The notes under the pieces are model-generated. The model was not told the DNA's origin and did no database searches. It saw nothing but the letters and a program-made list of their open reading frames with translations. A program made the position numbers and the translations under genes. From positions 1,011,331 through 1,075,330 of the forward strand of contig NZ_MRSV01000001.1 of assembly GCF_001909285.1 (NCBI RefSeq): DNA of 64,000 bases. Reading direction: 5' to 3'. The stretch is from Exiguobacterium profundum. Its GTDB lineage: Bacteria > Bacillota > Bacilli > Exiguobacteriales > Exiguobacteriaceae. Below, one piece after another: positions 17,657 to 24,405 of this stretch. Numbering within the stretch: position 1 is the first letter of the stretch; each line of letters begins with the position of its first letter.

Positions 17657-18566
17657 GCAAGCATTGTCGTCCCTGCGACAATTGAATCAAGAGGTATTCT
17701 TAAACGATCTCGATACGAAGTTAAAACAAACCATCCTGATGATCCAACAAGAAGTAGATGATTTAAAAGCAAAACTTGAAGAGGATCAACTCTATCTTTC
17801 TTCGACTATCCAAAATTTGAAGCAGGTCGTTCATTCAGATAGCACAAATTCGGTTGAACGGGTCGAGCAGTTAGATGAGCAGGTGCGGTCGTATTTTCGT
17901 GACTTCTATGGTCATTTCACGACAGAGATCGAGCAGTTGAAAAGTGCGTCGGCATCTTCGGTTTCCTTAACCGAACAGCTAGTTGCAAAGTATATGAGCA
18001 ATGCTGAGAGTCGGATGCATGATTTACAAGTACAGCAAAAGGCGACAATGGAATATGTCGATGTACGTTTCGAAAAGCTAGAACAGGTATATGATAGCTG
18101 GCTTCTCGCACTAAATGAAATGAAAGACGATTTTGCCAAACAGGCGAAGACTTTCCATGCGGCGAACGAGGCGCAACAACTTCATTTTCAAACTGGACAG
18201 GAAGAACTATCCCAGCGAGCCAGTGAACTGGACGCAACAATGCATCGATTAGAACAGCGACAGAATGAGTTACGTGAAACGACGAAACAAGAGTTCCTCC
18301 AAGCCGTTGCCGATAGTAATGCGTCACGCCTTACTTGGGAGGAGGCAATCGCAGAAGAGATGACCGAACGAGGAGTCAGTGAAGCGGCGGTGCGGAAACA
18401 GTTGCTCGATGACGTGAACGCAACTGCTGAAGCTGCGATCATCCAGCTGAGAGAAGAGAATGAGGCACTTGCCAAGCAGAATGAAGCCCGATTCAAGCAG
18501 AATCGATGGATTTTGATTGGGTTGGGTGTGTTGGGTGCAGCTCAAATTGTATTACAGGTGATATAA
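17613..18566 (+). CDS. Coiled-coil protein with C-terminal membrane anchor
   Basis: 317 residues from ATG 17613 (GGGGTG just upstream); an earlier in-frame start at 17577 lacks a ribosome binding site. The body is a long coiled coil rich in Glu, Gln and Lys. The last 20 residues or so (RWILIGLGVLGAAQIVLQVI) form one transmembrane helix, so it is tail-anchored with the coil in the cytoplasm. It closes the four-gene dynamin operon and may recruit the GTPases to the membrane. Family not recognised. Confidence 0.75.
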   Translation: METKQATTVEDALYEQALSSLRQLNQEVFLNDLDTKLKQTILMIQQEVDDLKAKLEEDQLYLSSTIQNLKQVVHSDSTNSVERVEQLDEQVRSYFRDFYGHFTTEIEQLKSASASSVSLTEQLVAKYMSNAESRMHDLQVQQKATMEYVDVRFEKLEQVYDSWLLALNEMKDDFAKQAKTFHAANEAQQLHFQTGQEELSQRASELDATMHRLEQRQNELRETTKQEFLQAVADSNASRLTWEEAIAEEMTERGVSEAAVRKQLLDDVNATAEAAIIQLREENEALAKQNEARFKQNRWILIGLGVLGAAQIVLQVI

Positions 18567-18621
18567 AAAAACTCGATATCGAATTGAATGTGGGACATTT
18601 CACAGTACGAGATTGGGGTGT

Positions 18622-18654
18622 CCTCTTTCGGTGTATCGAAAATTCAGAAAGAGG
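18622..18654 (+). promoter_or_regulatory. Hairpin containing the next gene's ribosome binding site
   Basis: CCTCTTTC (18622-18629) pairs perfectly with GAAAGAGG (18647-18654). The right arm contains AGAGG, the only good ribosome binding site before the membrane-protein frame that follows. Pairing would hide the site. There is no T-tract, so it is not a simple terminator. Confidence 0.4.
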
Positions 18655-18663
18655 TAGATTAAG

Positions 18664-19218
18664 ATTAAGTTTTTTAAAAGTGATTTAAATAGATTCATTG
18701 CTCTGGCGGTAATCGGGGGTTTCTTATTTTGGATTTCAGCGTTTCCTATAAAACTTGGAATTATCGTTTCTTACAGTATGTTGTTTCTAGTAATCTATTT
18801 AGTGTTGGAGTTGTTTGTTTTTTATAGAAAATTAAATATCATAACAATTGTTGGGATGATTGTTTTAATTGTGTCATTTGGTACCTTCTTAATGGGGTGG
18901 TGGAGTCTACCATCAAACAACGTGAACTCTGACAACGGTGTAATTGATTCTAAAATTATTTTTATTGTCTCCATATTGTCCATCATGATTGTGATTGGAG
19001 ATTTACTGGCGACCTACTTATCCCATAAAACATGGATCAGTCGTTTCATCACTATTTTTTGTTTTTTTGTTGGGATACTTTTGTTTATGCTCCTCATCGT
19101 GGATTCATCTTTGATAGAAGAACGTTTTAGTCAGGTGAACACTGACTTTCTATCCATTGTTGCGCTTGGCACCTCACTACTTACCATTGGAGTTAAAAGT
19201 CAGTTGCTTGAAGAATGA
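18664..19218 (+). CDS. Multi-pass membrane protein, start codon unusual
   Basis: An open frame runs from TAG 18655 to TGA 19216 and encodes five or six hydrophobic helices. The first ATG (18778) has no ribosome binding site and lies inside a hydrophobic stretch; the frame upstream of it already encodes a plausible start (K-F-F-K-S-D-L-N-R-F) followed by a membrane helix. AGAGG at 18650-18654 points to ATT 18658 or ATT 18664 as the start, or to a start codon lost by mutation. I place it at 18664 (184 residues); a conservative call would be 18778 (146 residues). No family recognised. Codons are AT-rich compared with neighbours, which suggests a different origin. Confidence 0.45.
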   Translation: MKFFKSDLNRFIALAVIGGFLFWISAFPIKLGIIVSYSMLFLVIYLVLELFVFYRKLNIITIVGMIVLIVSFGTFLMGWWSLPSNNVNSDNGVIDSKIIFIVSILSIMIVIGDLLATYLSHKTWISRFITIFCFFVGILLFMLLIVDSSLIEERFSQVNTDFLSIVALGTSLLTIGVKSQLLEE

Positions 19219-19290
19219 TGTGAATGTTTGTCATACAAAATGATGAAGGTGTCTTTACTGTGGAATTACAGGAATCATTTTAAAACATAC

Positions 19291-19328
19291 ATGACAAAAG
19301 GAGCTCTTTTTGGAGCTCCTTTTGTCAT
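19291..19328. terminator. Bidirectional terminator hairpin
   Basis: A perfect 16-bp inverted repeat: ATGACAAAAGGAGCTC (19291-19306) and its complement at 19313-19328 around TTTTTG. It sits between convergent genes and includes the stop codon of the minus-strand acyltransferase. Confidence 0.7.
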
Positions 19329-20431
19329 GCGACTTGGTTCTTCTGTTTCTGAGAAAGGCGTTTCTTTATGATTGAACGTCCAAGCTGAATCCCTGGTCGC
19401 TCGATAACCTGATACGTGACGGATGCAATCACGCCAGAGACGACGAGCGTCACGAGGAACGTCAACATCCATACCGTCGTCACGCTATATTGCTGGGTCC
19501 ACGTCTCGTTGAAGAGATGATTGACCCAATCGAGGACGAAAAAGTGGACGAGGTACAGGCTGAAGCTGATATACCCGATGTACTGCATCACCGGATGATT
19601 GAGGATACGTCCCCGAATGCCGGATAAGCCGAGAGCCAACAGACAAAAGGCGAGACCGAACAGCGCATGTTTCGGAAATGCGCTATAGACATCATATGGA
19701 GTAATCCCGAGTATGATAAGTAACGCAATCGATCCGAACGTCATCGCATAGTGCGTTCGCACGGACCACGATTGGTCGCGCCACACGAGATACAACGTGA
19801 CCCCCATCAAGAAGATCGGCAGCTGGTTCGGGAACCAATAAAAGGCGAAACTCTTCACGTCCATGAATGGCTGACGCTGTTCGGTCAGGAGGTGCAGGAC
19901 GATGCTGAGTACGAGCGTCGATGTTGTCCACACAATCCCTTGACGCGCCGTCTTGATCCATTTGAACAGGAACGGCACACATGCATAAAATAAAAATTCG
20001 TTCGAGATTGACCAACCGCCCGGCACGAGACTGAATAACCACTCGGGATGCAGGACGTTCGTGAACGTCAACGTCGAGACCAAGAGGGAAAGTGTCACGT
20101 CTGGATAAGCCGTCGAAACCCCGATGAATTGATTGATTAGATCAAAACTCAAGTAGAAGAGCAGTGCGGCGTAAAACATCGGTGCGATTCGGAAGAAGCG
20201 CTTCGTGTAGAAGTCCTGAAGCGGAATCTGGCGCGATACCGTATAGCGCTCCAATGAATAGAACAACGTGAAGGCGCTGACGATAAAAAAGAGTTGGACG
20301 CCGCGCGACCCTTGTATCCCGATATGGTATAACCAATCGGGCAATTGTTGAAGGGACCGTGTCGAGTGCGTCAACACGACCCCGAGGATGGCATAACCGC
20401 GAAGGGCATCTAAAAAACTGAGCTTCTGCAA
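19325..20431 (-). CDS. Membrane acyltransferase, family 3
   Basis: 368 residues with about ten transmembrane helices. The start is TTG at 20431, with AGAGGAG about 11 bases before it. The family signature is present: F-L-D-A-L-R-G near the start, a His in LTHS, and a R-F-F-R-I-A-P motif about residue 85. Such enzymes move acyl groups, often acetyl, onto cell-surface sugars across the membrane. The C-terminus is basic and cytoplasmic, with no SGNH domain, unlike the enzyme at 56797. It is the last gene on its strand before a bidirectional terminator. Substrate unknown; the nearby glycan genes are a natural candidate. Confidence 0.85.
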   Translation of the reverse strand: MQKLSFLDALRGYAILGVVLTHSTRSLQQLPDWLYHIGIQGSRGVQLFFIVSAFTLFYSLERYTVSRQIPLQDFYTKRFFRIAPMFYAALLFYLSFDLINQFIGVSTAYPDVTLSLLVSTLTFTNVLHPEWLFSLVPGGWSISNEFLFYACVPFLFKWIKTARQGIVWTTSTLVLSIVLHLLTEQRQPFMDVKSFAFYWFPNQLPIFLMGVTLYLVWRDQSWSVRTHYAMTFGSIALLIILGITPYDVYSAFPKHALFGLAFCLLALGLSGIRGRILNHPVMQYIGYISFSLYLVHFFVLDWVNHLFNETWTQQYSVTTVWMLTFLVTLVVSGVIASVTYQVIERPGIQLGRSIIKKRLSQKQKNQVA

Positions 20432-20550
20432 CTGATGTAATCTCCTCTATACATTCCTATTTTTCTTTTCTTTAAACAATCTATCACGCTGTTGACGGTG
20501 TGTCTATTTGATTCAGACACTTGTGTTGAAACTGTAAAATATACTTCTCG

Positions 20551-22632
20551 TTAAATCGGCACGCGAATCTGTCTCGTCTCTTTGTTCGAGAGCGTATAGG
20601 TCACGATGTAGTTCGAACCGGACACTTTCACACTGGCCGACCGAATCGTCGTCTTCGACTGGTCGAGTCGTATGAGCGTGAGGTAGCGCACGTCTTTCCC
20701 GGTATTATACGAGATGACTTGTGGACGCGGCTTCCATTCGTAATCCTCGACGGCGACGAAGCTCGTGCTGTTGCGCATCGATGAATTTTTAAGGTTCAGC
20801 TGCATGAGCTGGATCGTTCGCCCGTTCGTATCACCGTAGACGACGTTCTGGGTCGCCATCGAACTCTGAAGGAGTTTCAAACCTTCGGCGAGATGGAACC
20901 GCTGCACGAACTTCGTGGTTGCGGGTGAACTGATCCGGTCGTAGACGATGAGTGTCTGTTCTCTGTCGTAGACGAGCGTCCGTCGATGCGTCGCCCCGTT
21001 CCCGATGAGCTGGCTCTCCCCAATCGTAAGAAGGGTCGAACCAAGATTTTGTACGGTCTTGATGTTGCTCTTCCCACGCATCGTAGAACGGAGGTCGAGA
21101 TTCGCCCCGTCACGGTGGACGGTATTGTGGGCATCGACACCGAAGACGCGCTGACGTTCGGGGCGATTCGTATAGCCGTAGCGACCCGTCTCGATGATGA
21201 AGTCGCGGCCGAGGCCGTACAGGTCGATGCTCAAATCATCGGCATGCTTGTGGGCACTGCTGTGATAACCGGCTGTCATCATCACCTGGGTCGCCTGATT
21301 GAACGCGCGAGGTGGAGATGCCCAGTATTCGCGCATGAAGCTGTATTGGTTGCTGATCCGTTTCGCCGTGACCGGCGGGCGTGTCCCTTCCTTCCCTTGG
21401 GTGAGGGCGAAGACGAGCTCGGGGAAATCCTCGATATGCGGAATGATCGAGGTGTTCCGTCTGACACCGGACGTGTCTCCAAAGATCGGGAGTGTCCCGT
21501 TCGGTTTGATCATATACGTCAGTTGCTTCGGCATCTGTTCGACCCGTGCCATGCTCGAAGGGAGTGAGAAACGGTTCGCTTCTGCCCAGATGAGGAAGCG
21601 GTCGAGCACATGATACATATAGGATTGATAGCCGGGTGAATGCTCGAGATGGACGGCGTCCGACGTGATGCTGTGGCGGATCTGTTTGTCGAGGCGGCTA
21701 TCTGCGAGCGTCTTCCACGTTCTGCTCCGGTCGAACTGTGGGAACGTCTGCGCGATGGCGGTGAGCGCCATGTCTTGGAATATCCCATGATTGTGATCAT
21801 TTTTATAGAAGCTAGACGTCGCGAGTAACGTGCCATGGTCGTGGAGCGTCCGCAACATCAGACCGGTGAACGCCGTATCTTTATAGAGTGAAGAAGATTT
21901 ATAGGCATCCCAAAAATTCAAGAGATGGAACGTCCGGATCGACGTGCCGTGGTCGTTATATGGCCAACGGTACTGTTTGTAGTTCGCAATCGGATGGGCT
22001 TTCGTCCAACTTTTAACGACCCGTACCCCGTACTTCAAATAAGCGGTATTGCCGGTCTCGTTATACGCCTGGGTCAATTGATTGAGCACCGTCAAATAAT
22101 GAATTTGGAACGGATAGGAATTGCTCGACGAGCTCGGGATGTCCCGGTGCCAGTTAAACGTATCGACGTTCGGGACGGACAATTGATATGGTTTGGACGG
22201 GATCGACCAATCCCCACGAATCGCACGGTTGGCGTAGTCGACGGCGCGCGCAGGTGTCAATTTTTCATATTCATATGGCGCGTGAAGTGGCATCTGTTTC
22301 ATATACTCATGCGCGAGTCGTGCCGTTCCACTCGACTTCAAATTCGAAGCGGTGAGTGGGTCACCGAGTAAGAGCTTGGCCTGACTTTTCTTTATGTAGA
22401 TCTTTTTCGTATTACTCAGTGCGATGTAGTACCAGCCGGACGTACTGACGGCTGTATAGCGTTTTGTTGTCGAATACGCTGCCACTTTCGTCAATCGACC
22501 GTTCTTCATTTCATAGACGATCGCATTCGGGATGGAGCGGATATCGAAAGGGTTCGTCGCAGCCTGGACGGAGTCTGTCGGGGTCATGCCCCAAGCCCCT
22601 ACTAAGACGAGGACGAGTAATATTCGTTTCAT
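20551..22632 (-). CDS. Secreted heparinase II/III family protein, paralogue 1
   Basis: 693 residues; GAGGTG precedes the ATG at 22632. Signal peptide about 1-24 (ends VQAAT). An N-terminal domain of about 100 residues holds a strand pattern G-W-Y-Y-I-A and Y-I-K-K-S-Q-A. Next is an alpha-helical (alpha/alpha toroid) region of the Hepar_II_III_N type with D-H-N-H-G-I-F and H-L-E-H-S-P-G-Y motifs. The C-terminal beta domain carries A-H-K-H-A-D-D-L-S (His461, His463, Asp465), typical of heparinase II/III lyases. Probably cleaves a uronic-acid-containing polymer outside the cell. Two paralogues follow at 24406 and 26611. Substrate not known; the ManNAcA-type polymer encoded nearby is an inferred candidate. 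Confidence 0.85.
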   Translation of the reverse strand: MKRILLVLVLVGAWGMTPTDSVQAATNPFDIRSIPNAIVYEMKNGRLTKVAAYSTTKRYTAVSTSGWYYIALSNTKKIYIKKSQAKLLLGDPLTASNLKSSGTARLAHEYMKQMPLHAPYEYEKLTPARAVDYANRAIRGDWSIPSKPYQLSVPNVDTFNWHRDIPSSSSNSYPFQIHYLTVLNQLTQAYNETGNTAYLKYGVRVVKSWTKAHPIANYKQYRWPYNDHGTSIRTFHLLNFWDAYKSSSLYKDTAFTGLMLRTLHDHGTLLATSSFYKNDHNHGIFQDMALTAIAQTFPQFDRSRTWKTLADSRLDKQIRHSITSDAVHLEHSPGYQSYMYHVLDRFLIWAEANRFSLPSSMARVEQMPKQLTYMIKPNGTLPIFGDTSGVRRNTSIIPHIEDFPELVFALTQGKEGTRPPVTAKRISNQYSFMREYWASPPRAFNQATQVMMTAGYHSSAHKHADDLSIDLYGLGRDFIIETGRYGYTNRPERQRVFGVDAHNTVHRDGANLDLRSTMRGKSNIKTVQNLGSTLLTIGESQLIGNGATHRRTLVYDREQTLIVYDRISSPATTKFVQRFHLAEGLKLLQSSMATQNVVYGDTNGRTIQLMQLNLKNSSMRNSTSFVAVEDYEWKPRPQVISYNTGKDVRYLTLIRLDQSKTTIRSASVKVSGSNYIVTYTLSNKETRQIRVPI

Positions 22633-22727
22633 GCATACACCTCAATAAATTTGGATTTACTTCTTTTTCAAAGTTTTTCATGAGGTGTGTTTATTCCCTT
22701 AATTTTCTATATCATCTTTATTGTAAA

Positions 22728-22762
22728 AAGAAGACCGATCTAATTCACAGGTCGGTCTTCTT
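22728..22762 (-). terminator. Terminator of the recombinase operon
   Basis: AAGAAGACCGA (22728-22738) and its complement TCGGTCTTCTT (22752-22762). Read on the minus strand it is followed by TTT and lies just behind the recombinase stop codon. Confidence 0.75.
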
Positions 22763-22772
22763 TGTATGGTCT

Positions 22773-23636
22773 TTAGTCCAACGTCAACCGTTCCACCGCA
22801 TCGCGAAGATGATTCTCGCGGACGCGGATGTACCGACGTGTCGTCTTCGGCTCGGAGTGGCCAAGTAATTCAGATAACGTCGTCTCCATGACCCCTTTGT
22901 CATAAAGGTGCGTCGTAAACGCATGGCGGAGCGTATGAGACGTGACAGGATAGCCGAGCACTTCTGTGGCAGCCGTCGTCAGGTGACGATTGATGGTCGT
23001 CTTACAAATCAAGGCGCCTCGTGCAGATGGGAACACATAGGGCGAGTCGACGGGACGTCTCTCCTCATCGAGATAGGTGGAGAGGACGGAGTGAATCTTG
23101 TCATTCAACGGGATTCTCCGAGGTTTTCCCGTCTTTGATTCTCGGACATAGAGTAACCGCTCCTGCAAATCGATCGCATCGAGTTTTAACAGCCGGACCT
23201 CGTTGATCCGCATGCCCGTATGGAGCTGAACGGTTAAAAACGTACGATACAACGGGACGTCGATGGCATCGATGACAGCGGACAATTGTCTAGGGGAGGG
23301 GATCTCCGTTGAATGGCGCTCGGTCACTTTCACCCGTAACTGATGAAAGGGGTTATGGGTGACGAGATGCTCGGCGATGGCCCAATCGTATAAGCCGCGA
23401 AGAGCGCTCAAGTAGTTGTTGATGGTCACCGGTTGACAGCCTTCCGAACGGAGCGTGTCGATATACGGCATGACGTCCTGCCTCGTTTTTAATTCGTCGA
23501 GCGTTCTGCCTTCTCCCATGATGGCTTCGAATCGGGCAAACTTATAGGTCGCCTGGCTGACCGTGTTGTACGATTTTCCGGTCATGCGTAAATAGTGGAT
23601 GTGCTGGGCGACGGCGTCTTTCATGTGTAAGGTCAT
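22773..23636 (-). CDS. Tyrosine recombinase
   Basis: 287 residues; AGAGGAG lies 8 bases before ATG 23636, overlapping the end of the preceding sigma-like gene. An N-terminal SAM-like DNA-binding domain (about 5-85) precedes the catalytic domain. Active-site residues are visible: Arg in T-G-M-R-I-N-E-V, Lys in S-K-T-G-K-P-R-R, the H-x-x-R motif in S-H-T-L-R-H-A-F, His in L-G-H-S-E-P-K-T-T, and the nucleophile Tyr in R-R-Y-I-R. It lacks the extra N-terminal arm domain of phage integrases, so it resembles XerC/D, RecV or fimbrial-switch recombinases. No phage genes or tRNA att site are nearby. Two inverted, site-like sequences lie just upstream of the operon. Confidence 0.88.
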   Translation of the reverse strand: MTLHMKDAVAQHIHYLRMTGKSYNTVSQATYKFARFEAIMGEGRTLDELKTRQDVMPYIDTLRSEGCQPVTINNYLSALRGLYDWAIAEHLVTHNPFHQLRVKVTERHSTEIPSPRQLSAVIDAIDVPLYRTFLTVQLHTGMRINEVRLLKLDAIDLQERLLYVRESKTGKPRRIPLNDKIHSVLSTYLDEERRPVDSPYVFPSARGALICKTTINRHLTTAATEVLGYPVTSHTLRHAFTTHLYDKGVMETTLSELLGHSEPKTTRRYIRVRENHLRDAVERLTLD

Positions 23637-23650
23637 CTTCCTGTCTCCTC

Positions 23651-24094
23651 TTACTCGTTGTCATCACGGAGCATCCGTTGCAGTTCGGCCTTATAGGCGC
23701 GTAGTCGACTCGGCGAGTACCCGAGCGATGCCTCGGTCCCGTGAAGCATATGGCAGAGTAAGGTGAAATGGCGATTTGGTAAAGTGGATCGCTTGTCGTC
23801 TAGCCAAAGCGAGAGGGGCACTTCGCGCTGGTCGACTTGTTCGGGGAGTCGTTCGCTCGCGACCTCGTGTTGGAGCGTCTTCGCCTGTTTGGCCCGTTCG
23901 TTCAGGATGGCCCCGCGGATACGGATGAAACAGTACGTTTTTCCTAACGTTTTTCCGTCTTGAAGGGCACGCCATAGGGCGATTCGTGCCGTTTGGGCGG
24001 CATCGTCGACTTCGTTCGGATGGAGATGGAGCTGTCGGATGACGTAAAAGATCATCGGCTCCCACTCTCTGATTTGTTCGTTAGCATCTGGCAT
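23651..24094 (-). CDS. Sigma-70-like protein, region 2
   Basis: 147 residues from ATG 24094; the frame is open further upstream but has no clear ribosome binding site there, and that at 24094 is weak (GCAGG). Residues about 10-65 look like sigma region 2: W-E-P-M-I-F-Y-V-I-R-Q-L, then D-D-A-A-Q-T-A-R-I-A-L-W-R-A-L and a basic C-F-I-R-I-R-G-A-I-L-N-E. The C-terminus could hold a short helix-turn-helix, but I cannot confirm a region 4. Fourteen bases separate it from the recombinase, so they form an operon. A sigma-like protein paired with a tyrosine recombinase is unusual. It may direct transcription of the recombinase or of the surface genes alongside. Confidence 0.6.
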   Translation of the reverse strand: MPDANEQIREWEPMIFYVIRQLHLHPNEVDDAAQTARIALWRALQDGKTLGKTYCFIRIRGAILNERAKQAKTLQHEVASERLPEQVDQREVPLSLWLDDKRSTLPNRHFTLLCHMLHGTEASLGYSPSRLRAYKAELQRMLRDDNE

Positions 24095-24143
24095 GGTGGC
24101 CTGCTTTCCCGCGCGCGTCTCAAGTTTCCTAGGTGGATACAGC

Positions 24144-24284
24144 ATAATGGTTGTTATGCAGATTTCGCACCTCACGAACGTTGAAGTTTCGTCAGCCCAA
24201 ATCAGACACAGCAAGGAAATGCTGTATGGCACAACCTGAATCCCTTATCCATCGGAAGCATCGATTCTCTATAACAACCATTAT
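24144..24284. repeat. Inverted pair of recombination-site-like sequences
   Basis: ATAATGGTTGTTAT (24144-24157) and its exact complement ATAACAACCATTAT (24271-24284) bound a 113-base segment. Each copy is itself a dyad, ATAA-N6-TTAT, with the 6-base centre TGGTTG in opposite orientation in the two copies; the dyads extend to GCATAA/TTATGC on the left and CTATAA/TTATAG on the right. Two arms around a short asymmetric centre is the layout of a tyrosine-recombinase crossover site. The segment between them holds a hairpin (ACAGCA/TGCTGT, 24208-24225) and no clear promoter. Confidence 0.5.
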
Positions 24285-24338
24285 AGGAGGATGTCAGGTG
24301 ATGATTTGATCAAGAGGTAAATGATATCCAAGTTTTAG

Positions 24339-24367
24339 TTGTTTAGTATTCGTTTAATGGATATAAT
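24339..24367 (+). promoter_or_regulatory. Sigma-A promoter of heparinase paralogue 2
   Basis: TTGTTT (24339-24344), 17-base spacer, perfect TATAAT (24362-24367), 38 bases before ATG 24406. It lies outside the inverted-repeat segment, so inversion would not remove it. Between the repeat and this promoter, AGGAGG (24285-24290) precedes a 9-codon frame (ATG 24291) of unknown meaning. Confidence 0.55.
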
Positions 24368-24405
24368 TTACAGGGTGAAATCAAACCGGAAATGTGAGGA
24401 AAATC

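Noticed and set aside
20986..22371. Several long + strand frames inside the heparinase gene
   Set aside because: They lie fully opposite a well-supported gene, are Arg-rich and have no ribosome binding sites; shadows of codon bias.
22773..24094. Tyrosine recombinase as a prophage or integrative-element integrase
   Set aside because: No phage, plasmid or conjugation genes, no tRNA and no direct-repeat att sites nearby; the protein lacks the extra arm-binding domain.
24291..24320. Leader peptide of nine codons after AGGAGG
   Set aside because: The ribosome binding site touches the ATG with no spacing, and the next start gives only two codons. No attenuation structure seen.
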